In this document: one piece after another, positions 36,401 to 44,000 of the stretch
How positions within the stretch are numbered: position 1 is the stretch's first letter
How the letters are laid out: the number at the start of each line of letters is the position of its first letter
Source: Herbaspirillum sp.
GTDB taxonomy: Bacteria > Pseudomonadota > Gammaproteobacteria > Burkholderiales > Burkholderiaceae_D
NCBI GenBank assembly: GCA_028292625.1
Contig: JAQGLY010000086.1
Coordinates: 1 to 64,000 of the forward strand
Length of the DNA stretch: 64,000 bases
Reading direction: 5' to 3'
Position numbers and translations under genes: made by a program
The notes under the pieces: model-generated
What the model was told of the DNA's origin: nothing
What the model saw: the letters and a program-made list of their open reading frames with translations, nothing else
The model's database searches: none

Positions 36401-37152
36401 TACGATGCGTAATAGCGATCGGCGTCGGCGGCGGTCAGCGCCGCTTCGCCCAGCATGTCGTACGAATAACGGTAGCCGCGCGCTTCCCTGCCCCGGCTGT
36501 TGGCCAGCGCCTCGGCGATGGTCTGACCGGTGACGAACTGATTGCCGAGCATGCGCATCGCCAGATCGACGCCCTTGCGGATCAGCGGTTCGCCGCCTTT
36601 GCCGATCAGCCGCGTGATCGCCGCCCCGAGGCCGCGCTCGCTGGCGCTGCCGACCAGTTTGCCGGTCACCAACAGTCCCCAGGTCGCGGCATTGACGAAC
36701 AGCGACGGCGATTCGCCCAGGTGGCTGCGCCAGTCGCCCTTGCTGATCTTGTCGGCGATCAGGCGATCGGCGGTCTGGCGATCGGGAATCCGCAGCAGGG
36801 CCTCAGCCAGACACATCAGCGCCACCCCTTCTTCGGACGACAGCGAGAACTCGTGCATCAGCGCATCGACGCCGGACGATTTGCTGCGTTTGCCGCGCAC
36901 CGCCGTCACCAGTTGCTGGGCCAGATCCCTGGAACGGCCCGCCCAGTCCGGATCGCTGTCGACCTGCGCCAGCAGAGTGCGGACCGCGTCGCGCTCATCG
37001 CGCCGATAGGCGGCTGTGACCGCCTCGCGCAGCGGCGTTGCGGCGCCAGCGACCTCGTCGGCCAATGCCGAGAATGGCGGCGCCTCCGGCGCCGGATGGG
37101 TTGCGGAGGCGGCGGCGGACGCGGCACGGGCGGAAGCAAGAGAAAGAGACAT
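33427..37152 (-). CDS. putA: Bifunctional proline dehydrogenase / delta-1-pyrroline-5-carboxylate dehydrogenase
   Basis: A 1241-residue PutA oxidising proline to glutamate. The FAD-binding proline dehydrogenase barrel spans about residues 150-480 (VKLSALHPRYSRAQ, LVKGAYWDAEIKRAQVDG, FATHNALTVA). The NAD-binding aldehyde dehydrogenase spans about 540-1000 (ISPWNFPLAIFVGQISAAL, FTGSTQVAQ, AETGGQNAMIVDSS, catalytic Cys in SAGQRCSALRVLC). A C-terminal conserved domain of about 200 residues follows. There is no N-terminal ribbon-helix-helix DNA-binding domain, so this is not a self-repressing trifunctional PutA. ATG 37152 is chosen over the upstream frame to 37200 because the N terminus is then a short Ala-rich lead. 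No PutR/Lrp-type regulator is adjacent. Confidence 0.94.
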   Translation of the reverse strand: MSLSLASARAASAAASATHPAPEAPPFSALADEVAGAATPLREAVTAAYRRDERDAVRTLLAQVDSDPDWAGRSRDLAQQLVTAVRGKRSKSSGVDALMHEFSLSSEEGVALMCLAEALLRIPDRQTADRLIADKISKGDWRSHLGESPSLFVNAATWGLLVTGKLVGSASERGLGAAITRLIGKGGEPLIRKGVDLAMRMLGNQFVTGQTIAEALANSRGREARGYRYSYDMLGEAALTAADADRYYASYVSAIQAIGKAGNGRGVRNGPGISVKLSALHPRYSRAQRTRVLQELLPRLKGLALLARQYRIGLNIDAEEADRLDLSLDLIEALACDPELDGFDGLGFVVQAYQKRCPYVIDYLIDLARRTGRKLMVRLVKGAYWDAEIKRAQVDGMPGYPVYTRKVYTDLSYLLCAQRLLAANDAIYPQFATHNALTVAAIHVKAREMRVTDYEFQCLHGMGEMLYDQVVGADKLGVPCRIYAPVGSHETLLAYLVRRLLENGANSSFVNQLVDADVAIDTLLADPISAAARLDGAPHPAIALPAAMFGPERRNSAGFDFSDEHALRALSEELNALGRRQWHAMPLPDGGRPGEAAAVAPVELRNPADRRDTVGTVLEAAPDDVECALALAAAAAPEWQAVAPMLRTEILMRAADLLERHGVELMALAVREAGKSLPNAIAELREAVDFLRYYGARAGAGGPTVALGPVVCISPWNFPLAIFVGQISAALAVGNAVLAKPAEQTPLIAFRAVQLLHEAGVPVGALQLLPGRGESVGAQLIADARVCGVIFTGSTQVAQIINRTLAQRSVAERRDIPLIAETGGQNAMIVDSSALCEQVVQDVIASAFDSAGQRCSALRVLCLQNDIADKTLKMLHGAMQELRVGCPDRLAVDIGPVIDVDAQRDLLAYIGQACAGGKVTQLALPPCVAMGTFVAPTIIEIDTMAALTREVFGPVLHVLRYRRRDLPQLIAAINATGYGLTLGVHSRIDETVASIADRAHVGNIYVNRNIVGAVVGVQPFGGEGQSGTGPKAGGPLYLKRLQCKADEALDAQSLRDEIAAPAALEALLRWALEQGHLQLAALGRAYMRDSLYGRTLRLPGPTGESNTLVFAARGSVLCDAGSAPVLLNQLAAVLATGNRPVLLQRTAAHLPAGLPAQVSAGIQVIAQHGECSGLALALYDPQVAGSGELLTTLAARDGAIVAGLRTSGDVPIALWRLVAERALCINTTAAGGNATLMSMLP

Positions 37153-37434
37153 GTTTAATCGAATATTGGGAATGGGCAAGCCGGCCCGGCGCGAATGCAA
37201 TTGGCATCTGCAGATGTGGCAATTCTATGAGGAAAAAGCAAATATTAATTCTGTTAATTTCGAAGTTTATTCAAATAAAGATTATGTATTTTTTTAATTT
37301 AACAAATTTAATTTTGCGGCCGATGCGCTGGGCGGCGTGTCGATTTTCCATATTGAAACATCCGGCAAGCCTTGCGAAGAAGGCTGCAAAACAGCCCCCG
37401 CGAACAGCGAAAAAAAACGAGCTCGGCAACGAAA
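37153..37434. other. AT-rich putA upstream region with a small palindrome
   Basis: This gap holds no gene. Bases about 37230-37315 are strikingly AT-rich within GC-rich surroundings and include the palindrome TTTATT-CA-AATAAA at 37266-37279 and long T and A runs. It is the likely promoter and operator zone for putA (transcribed leftward); the putA start itself has no clear ribosome site. Confidence 0.4.
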
Positions 37435-37458
37435 GCGGCCGCCTTGGTGGGCGGCCGC
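37435..37458 (-). terminator. GC hairpin downstream of the thiol-disulfide lipoprotein gene
   Basis: GCGGCCGCC at 37435-37443 and GGCGGCCGC at 37450-37458 form a perfect 9-base stem with the loop TTGGTG. On the minus strand an eight-T run follows about 7-14 bases further on, less tight than in an ideal intrinsic terminator. It lies 50 bases after the stop at 37509 and so could end that transcript before putA. Confidence 0.45.
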
Positions 37459-37508
37459 AAACGGACTATAAACGGACAATAATAGCGATAACAGCGGCCC
37501 GCTAAAGC

Positions 37509-38099
37509 CTACACCCCTAGCAAGGCCTCCAATTGCGCGGTCTCCATCTCGCCGGTCTGGCTGCCGTATTCGCCGGTTTTCGCATTTTTATACACGATCA
37601 GCGGGACGCCTTGCGTGCCGGTTTTTTTCAACAGATCGGTATTGGCGATCACCTTTTTCTCTGCTTCGGCATTGGGTGGCGCATCGACCTCCGCAGTGTC
37701 GGCGCCGCTCAACACTCTCGCCTCATGCGCGTTCATCGCCTGCACGGGATCGGAGGCCGCGAGAATCGCGCCGCCCTGCGGCGCCGAGGTCCTGGCCAGG
37801 AAACCGACCGGAATCCAGACGATCCGCAATTTGTTCGCCAACGGCTTGGCGTTGCCCCACAGCACCGCGCAATGGGGGCAGCCCGGGTCGAAAAAGACAT
37901 ACGCCGTATTAGCCGCCATCATCGGCCCGACCGAAAAGCCGCTGGCGGTAGCGGCCAGTTCATAAATCTGAGCCGCGGGCAACTCCGCGGCAGGCGCGGG
38001 GGACGCGGCGGGCGCCGCGGCATCCTTCCGGCCGCAAGCAGCCAAGCCCAGCGCAGCGAGCGCAAGCAAACCGGTTTGTCCGAATTGACGACGATTCAT
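37509..38099 (-). CDS. Thioredoxin-fold lipoprotein, DsbG/DsbC-like
   Basis: A 196-residue envelope protein with a lipoprotein signal: an Arg-rich start MNRRQFGQTG, hydrophobic core and lipobox LAAC at about residue 29-32. A Pro/Ala linker leads to a thioredoxin fold with the redox site FFDPGCPHCAVLWGN and the cis-Pro loop TQGVPLIVYKN. It should act in disulfide exchange in the periplasm, like DsbG; no DsbD partner lies close. AGGA stands 8 bases before ATG 38099, which rejects the upstream start at 38129. Confidence 0.83.
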   Translation of the reverse strand: MNRRQFGQTGLLALAALGLAACGRKDAAAPAASPAPAAELPAAQIYELAATASGFSVGPMMAANTAYVFFDPGCPHCAVLWGNAKPLANKLRIVWIPVGFLARTSAPQGGAILAASDPVQAMNAHEARVLSGADTAEVDAPPNAEAEKKVIANTDLLKKTGTQGVPLIVYKNAKTGEYGSQTGEMETAQLEALLGV

Positions 38100-38237
38100 G
38101 ATGTTTTCCTGCGAAGTGAGAGTGCGCATATTTTATCCAAAAGCACCGCCGCATGTCGCCGTCGCCCCGTCTGGCCATTCCGGCATCAGGGAGACGCCGT
38201 CAGCGAGAATCGATGATTTTTCGAATTGCGCGGCTTT

Positions 38238-39092
38238 TTAATTAGCGCTTCTCGAATCCAGATAACGCTGTCGCGCCTCTTCCTCCAGACGGACATCTTC
38301 GATTTCACGCAATACCGCCCCGACATCGGCCGGCGTGTCGTCCGGGGCCACGTAACCTGTCAGTGGCGTATCCGGCGTCAGCAACCCGGCCCGATACAAG
38401 TTCCAGATTTCCTTGCCGTACTGACTGCCCAGCAATACCGGCGCAAAGCGGCTGAAATAGGCCGCCAGATTGGCGACGTCGCGTTCCAGCATGTCGCCGG
38501 CGGCGTTATTGCCGGCGGCGTCGACGGCCTGCGGCAAATCGATGATGACCGGCCCGTCGGCCGTCACCAGGATATTGAATTCGGACAAATCGCCATGAAT
38601 CACGCCGGCGCACAGCATCAGCACCACCTGATGCAGCAGCGTCGCATGAAACTGCAGCGCCAGCTCCTCGCTGAGGACAACATCGTTGAGCCGCGGCGCC
38701 GCATTGCCATCGGCGTCGGTCAGCAGTTCCATCAGCAGCACACCCTCGAAGCAGATATACGGCTGCGGCACACGCACACCGGCGGCGGCCAGCCGGTACA
38801 AGGCGTCGACCTCCGCGTTTTGCCAGACCTCCTCGGCCATCTTGCGCCCGTAGCGCGTGCCCTTTTCCATCGCGCGCGCCTGCCGGCTGTTCTTGACGCG
38901 CCTTCCCTCCTGGTAGGACACGGCCTGATGAAAACTGCGGCGGTCGGCTTCCTTGTAGACCTTGGCGCAACGGACGTCGTCGCCGCAACGCACCACGTAG
39001 ACGGTGGCTTCCTTGCCGCTCATCAGTTGCCGCAATACTTCGTCGATCAGACCTTCTTCTATCAGTGGCTGTATGCGTTTCGGTGTTTTCAT
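38238..39092 (-). CDS. RIO-type atypical serine/threonine protein kinase
   Basis: A 284-residue cytoplasmic kinase of the RIO family. The ATP-binding Lys lies in CAKVYKEADRRSF, preceded by the glycine-poor loop LMSGKEATVYVVRCG. The catalytic loop is GVIHGDLSEFNIL and the metal-binding segment VIIDLPQAVD, which replaces the DFG motif as in RIO1. Bacterial RIO kinases have unknown targets. It stands alone between the redox lipoprotein and a divergent xdhC-mocA pair. Confidence 0.88.
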   Translation of the reverse strand: MKTPKRIQPLIEEGLIDEVLRQLMSGKEATVYVVRCGDDVRCAKVYKEADRRSFHQAVSYQEGRRVKNSRQARAMEKGTRYGRKMAEEVWQNAEVDALYRLAAAGVRVPQPYICFEGVLLMELLTDADGNAAPRLNDVVLSEELALQFHATLLHQVVLMLCAGVIHGDLSEFNILVTADGPVIIDLPQAVDAAGNNAAGDMLERDVANLAAYFSRFAPVLLGSQYGKEIWNLYRAGLLTPDTPLTGYVAPDDTPADVGAVLREIEDVRLEEEARQRYLDSRSAN

Positions 39093-39245
39093 GGATGAAT
39101 CTTTTTTATTGGATACGCAAAGAGGCGCAAGCGTAACAGACTACCGTGGCATTCCGCTGCATTCCGCCATATCCGCTACACTACACCATAGGAATTAACC
39201 TAGGGTTTCCTCCCATTAATCACCTCCAAAGCATTGCGACTAGCC

Positions 39246-40259
39246 ATGGAAAGTCTGGATTTGCACGTTTTACGCTCGGCGCGCGACTGGTATGCCGCCG
39301 GACATGCGGTTACCTTGATCACCGTCGTCGAGACCTGGGGCAGCGCGCCGCGGCCGCCGGGCGCCCTGCTGGCGATCCGCGACGACGGCATCGTCGCCGG
39401 CTCGGTTTCCGGCGGCTGCGTCGAAGACGATTTGATCGCGCGGGTGCGCCAGGGCGATCGGCCTTCCGCGCCCGGACTGCTGACCTACGGCGTCAGCAAG
39501 GACGAAGCGGCCCGCTTCGGACTGCCTTGCGGCGGCACATTGCGGCTGGTGCAGGAACCGCTGGCCGATATCGCGTGGCTGGACACGTTACTGGAACGCA
39601 CCGGACGCCACGAACATGTATTGCGCACGCTGGATCTGAACACCGGCAAAGTCACGCTGGATGCGGGGCCCGGCGCAGTCGATCCGGCCGGCCAATCGCA
39701 GCTGGCGTTCGACGGCCAGCGTATGAGCACCTGGTTCGGTCCGCGCTGGCGCCTGCTGATGATCGGCGCCGGCCAACTATCGCGGGTGCTGGCGCAAATG
39801 GCCGCCGCGCTGGATTATCACGTGATGGTGTGCGATCCGCGCGAAGAATATCACCAGACCTGGGATGTTCCCGGCGCGCCATGGCTGCCCGGCATGCCGG
39901 ACGACGTGGTGCTGAGCATCGAACCGGACGCCCATACCGCTATCGTCGCGCTGACGCACGATCCCAAGCTGGATGATATGGCCTTGATGGAAGCGCTGAA
40001 ATCGCCGGCGTTTTACGTCGGTGCGCTGGGTTCCCGCGCCAATACCGCGAAACGGCGCGAACGGCTGGCGCTGTTCGATCTCGACGCCGCACAGATTGCG
40101 CGGCTGCATGGCCCGATCGGACTGCATATCGGCAGCCGCGTGCCGGCGGAAATCGCGGTGTCGATTCTGGCCGAAATCACGTCGGTCAAGAACGGGGTTT
40201 CGCTGACGCAGAAAAAGCAAACGCAGCCCGCCGCCGCAGCGCCGGCGCAACATGCCTGA
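39246..40259 (+). CDS. XdhC/CoxI-family molybdenum-cofactor maturation protein
   Basis: A 337-residue protein of the XdhC family, which binds molybdenum cofactor and fits its sulfurated form into xanthine dehydrogenase-type enzymes. The N-terminal XdhC domain has VETWGSAPRPPGALLAI and the hallmark GSVSGGCVEDDLIARV with the invariant Cys, then GLPCGGTLRLVQEP. The C-terminal Rossmann domain has LLMIGAGQLSRVLAQMA and VGALGSRANTAKRRERL. It overlaps mocA by 8 bases. No xanthine dehydrogenase or other molybdenum hydroxylase gene lies in the window. ATG 39246 is preferred over TTG 39234. Confidence 0.88.
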   Translation: MESLDLHVLRSARDWYAAGHAVTLITVVETWGSAPRPPGALLAIRDDGIVAGSVSGGCVEDDLIARVRQGDRPSAPGLLTYGVSKDEAARFGLPCGGTLRLVQEPLADIAWLDTLLERTGRHEHVLRTLDLNTGKVTLDAGPGAVDPAGQSQLAFDGQRMSTWFGPRWRLLMIGAGQLSRVLAQMAAALDYHVMVCDPREEYHQTWDVPGAPWLPGMPDDVVLSIEPDAHTAIVALTHDPKLDDMALMEALKSPAFYVGALGSRANTAKRRERLALFDLDAAQIARLHGPIGLHIGSRVPAEIAVSILAEITSVKNGVSLTQKKQTQPAAAAPAQHA

Positions 40260-40899
40260 ACGCAGTCCGCAGGATCCGCGCCACGGGGGCGGCCTGACCG
40301 GCCTGTTGCTGGCGGCGGGCCGCGGCAGCCGTTTCGATGAAAGCGGCCGGCAATCGAAACTGCTGGCGCTGTTGCCGGACGGCACGCCGGTCGCGCTGGC
40401 GTCGGCGCGGCGTCTGCTGCAATGCTGCGCGCGGGTAATTGCGATCCTGCCGCAACATGCGCCGGCGCCACGCGACCGACATGCCGCCGCATTGGCCGAT
40501 CTGCTGAACCGGGCCGGTTGCGAAATCGTCTTTTGCGAGGACAGCGCGGCCGGGCTGGGCCATTCGCTGGCGGCCGGCGTGCGCGCGGCGCCGGATGCCG
40601 CCGGCTGGCTGGTGGCGCTGGCCGACATGCCGGCCATTCAAACGCAGACCATGCTGCAAGTGTGCGCGGCTTGCGCAACGCCGCGCAGCATTGCGGCGCC
40701 GCTCCACCAAGGGCAACGCGGACACCCGGTCGCATTCGGCAGCGCTTATTACGCCGAACTGATCGCGCTGCAAGGCGACACCGGCGCGCAGCCCGTGTTG
40801 CGCGCGCATGCGGCGGCGTTGGTCGGCGTTCCATGCGCCGATCCCGGCATTCTGCGTGATATCGATACTGTGCAGGATCTGGCGAGTTTCGAGCCATGA
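40252..40899 (+). CDS. Molybdenum cofactor cytidylyltransferase MocA-like
   Basis: A 215-residue nucleotidyltransferase of the MobA/MocA fold, expected to add CMP to molybdopterin. The N-terminal signature GLLLAAGRGSRFDES with Lys in SKLLALL binds CTP, VALADMPAIQTQTM carries the catalytic Asp, and GQRGHPVAFGSAYY is typical. It overlaps xdhC by 8 bases, so both serve the same molybdenum hydroxylase, whose genes must be elsewhere. Confidence 0.85.
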   Translation: MPERSPQDPRHGGGLTGLLLAAGRGSRFDESGRQSKLLALLPDGTPVALASARRLLQCCARVIAILPQHAPAPRDRHAAALADLLNRAGCEIVFCEDSAAGLGHSLAAGVRAAPDAAGWLVALADMPAIQTQTMLQVCAACATPRSIAAPLHQGQRGHPVAFGSAYYAELIALQGDTGAQPVLRAHAAALVGVPCADPGILRDIDTVQDLASFEP

Positions 40900-40954
40900 A
40901 ATGGCGCGCCGCGGTCCGGCAAACTGCCGTGCGCCGCGCCAGCAACCCTGTCAG

Positions 40955-40996
40955 GTAGAACGCCTTTCGGGGATTCAATAGAATAGCCGTCCGCTA
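40955..40996 (+). promoter_or_regulatory. Conserved promoter element P1 of the first HExxH gene
   Basis: TAGAAC (40956-40961), a 17-base spacer and TAGAAT (40979-40984), followed by the block AGCCGTCCGCTA. The same parts with the same spacing stand before the second paralogue at 45486-45527, while the spacer bases differ. It reads as a sigma70-spaced promoter with weak -35 plus a conserved downstream block. The -10 ends 36 bases before ATG 41021, and no Shine-Dalgarno lies between. It matches neither the HrpL box nor the hrpII box. Confidence 0.55.
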
Positions 40997-41020
40997 TTTG
41001 AATCTCCTGAACGTTCCCTT

Positions 41021-44000
41021 ATGAATATCACCGGACTGGCTGCCTCCTGGCCTTCCCTTCAGCCTTCCGTTTCACATTCCGCCAGCAACTCCCTACCGCA
41101 AGCGCACTTCATTCCCCACCATGCTCGGCAAGCGGCCTTCAGCATGGGCGACAGAAGCGCGGCATATGCCACGCGGCCGGGTCCGCATTACCGGTATCGA
41201 AGATTGTCCGGCAACGGCAGAGCGGCAACGGGCTCCGCGGGAAGAACTGCCGGCATCGCCGAATTGCAGCTTCGATCGCCGCCGCCGGGAGACCGACCGA
41301 AAAGATCGGCGCCGGCGCCGCTTCGCTTTTATTCCGATACGGTCCTGACCCGCGCCTATGCCGAGATCCACGGGCTGACGCCGGCGCAAGCGCGTAAAGC
41401 GCTGCAACAGGCCGACGAAACGCTGGCGGCAGGCTGGCGCGATCTGCGCAGCATCGACGATATTCGCTGGACCCCGGGCGCCGACGACCGGCAGCGCAAC
41501 GCGCACAATCTGGTTCACGCGGCGACCTTGCTCAAGAATTACATGCGGGACAGTCCAGAATCGGATGAGGCGGAGCTGAAGAACGCGGCGCGGATGTATC
41601 TGACAACGCCGCCGACAACGGCCATCGACGACGGCATCCTGGCCGATATCTATCACGGCGTACTGCAGCGGCGAATCGACTGGATCGCGACGGACAAGGT
41701 GCGCGCCAAAGGCTTGTCGGCAACCCACATCCTGCAGACCGTCTGCCGCTATAGAAGCATCGGCATCGAGACCCGCAGTGGACTGGACGGGCGCATGCGG
41801 CATTCCCGCGACATCCTGATCGACGAAGCGGCGCTCATCGCGTTCGATGCGCAGGCAGACGGCCGCGCGGTCCGGTCCGATGCGCCGCTGCATGTCATTC
41901 GCGCGCAATACGCCACCGCATTGATCGATGAATGGCAGGACGCGTGGCTCGGTTTCCACCTGCTGCCGTCGGCGCCGATACCGCCGACCCATCACCAATT
42001 CTGGTTCGACGGCTCGGTGGTACGGAACGCACGCGGCAAGGATCTGAAAGCGATCGCCGATACCTTATTCGCCGGCGCGCCGTATGCGCCGGAAAAGGTG
42101 ACCTTGCAGCACATCATCGAAAACGCCAACCGCGGCAGGTATCTGCTGGGCCAGCCGGAAGGTCCGATCGATGCACGCCAACGGCGCACGCTGACGCAGC
42201 AGATGCATGGCGACAGCGCGACGATTTCGCGCTACGAACAACGTCCGGGAACCGTCGATGTCGGCGGCGTCTGGCTCACCCGCGACGAACTGCGCGCCGT
42301 GGTCGAGAAGACCGTGCGCGAACTGGCGCTGGATACGCATTATCCCGGCGGCACGACCTTGCACGCGATCGCCACCATCGTGGCGCGGCTCGGCCCTCTG
42401 CACGGCGTCGAATTCACCCGCTTCGACCACCCTGGAGAATTGATGCAAGCCTTCCACCGGCTGAATCGCCGCTGGCATGAAAACCCGCACTACGCCGCCG
42501 AGCCGCGGTTGTGCGCCGCTCATTATCTGGCGCAAACCGGCGCCGTGCTGTTTTTGGATGCGCGATCGCCGCTATCCGAGTCGGAACAAATCGCCGAGCA
42601 GGCGCTGGCCGACATCCAGCCCGCGATACGGCAAGCCGGCGGCCGCTCGCATGCCGAAGACGTTTTCTGGAAAAATATGGTGAGCGCGTTTTCCCAAGGA
42701 CGTGATCCCGTGATTGTGCCTGTCGAAGACAAACGGGTGGTATACGAGAGCGTCAAGGCCCGCGTCACCGCCCTGAGGCTGGCCCCGGAAAAGATCCGTT
42801 ACGCCGGCGCGGCGGACCTGCATCGGCAATTGAACGATTATCTGCAACAGCGCCTGCTGGCGCTGGCGCCGCTGCCGGTCTACGACGAAGATTTTCTGAT
42901 CGAGCAAATTCTGCGCCTGAAATTACACATGACGGATGCCGACCTGCATACCATCAGGGCGCGCGACCTGGGCGGCCATGCCAGATTTCCGCCGCTTCCG
43001 ACGACGCACATACGGCGGACGACGCCGATCGAGGAATTCAAGGAAAAACGCAGCGCATTCGGCCGCGAAATAAGATTCAAGGGTCGCAGCATCGATCCGG
43101 CCCGGGAAATCGCCCACGCAAAAGACAGGCTCGCCGTCTCGCTTGGCGACGACCCCGTCATTCTCGCCAAGGCCAAAGAGATCGTTCGACAGCACGGCTC
43201 CGCCATCGAGGAGAAGGAAATCGAATTGTTGCGTTCGTCGCTGGCCGGCGGCATTCTCGGCAAACCGGAACCGGGCCAGATACTGAAAACGCTGCCCTTT
43301 CTGGACGCCCTGTTCGGCAGTCCGACCGTCAGCGCCATCGTTACCGCGATTGCAAGCGGAGAGCCGCGAGAGATTCTGTCCCTGCTGCCGTTTGTCGTTC
43401 CGCTATACGACATCGAGGAAGGCATACGGCTGGGCGATTCCGAACGCGCGACGCAAGGCGCCATTCATTTCGGTGCCGACGCCGTTCTGATGGCCGTCAG
43501 CATGGGCAGCGACATGCTATTGCGGCGCCAGCTGGCCGGCGCGGCGGAAAGCATTTTGCTTGCGCGGGGGCGTATGTCTCCGATCGAACGGGCGGGCGTC
43601 GACATGATGCACGAAATGGCCGAGCTGTTTCCGGAGGTCTCGGCGGAGCAAATGGCGCGGCGCAGGACGACGATTGCGGAAGATGCGTTCGATGTGCGCG
43701 CGCAGCCGGACCTGCCGCCCGCTTTCCGGCCCGGTCCGCTATCTAGCGACGCATCGCAATTGCCGGCCGCGTCGGCATCCGGACTGCGCACGCCCGATGG
43801 CCGTCCGCTTTCGATGATGTATCTGGAAGACGAAAACCGACCGGTTCCGGTACGGCAAATCGATATGGCCTTCGTGGAAACCGACCTGAGAGGCGATCTC
43901 ATTGTCGCCGCCATCCCCATCTTCCGTAATCCCATGACCGGCCACGGCTTCAGATTGGGGCGCCGCTTCGGCCTGCCGCACGGCGCGGCCGGCGTCACAT

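Noticed and set aside
40940..41020. HrpL box or hrpII box before the HExxH genes
   Set aside because: Neither GGAACC-N16-CCAC nor TTCG-N16-TTCG is present; only the TAGAAC-N17-TAGAAT arrangement is supported.
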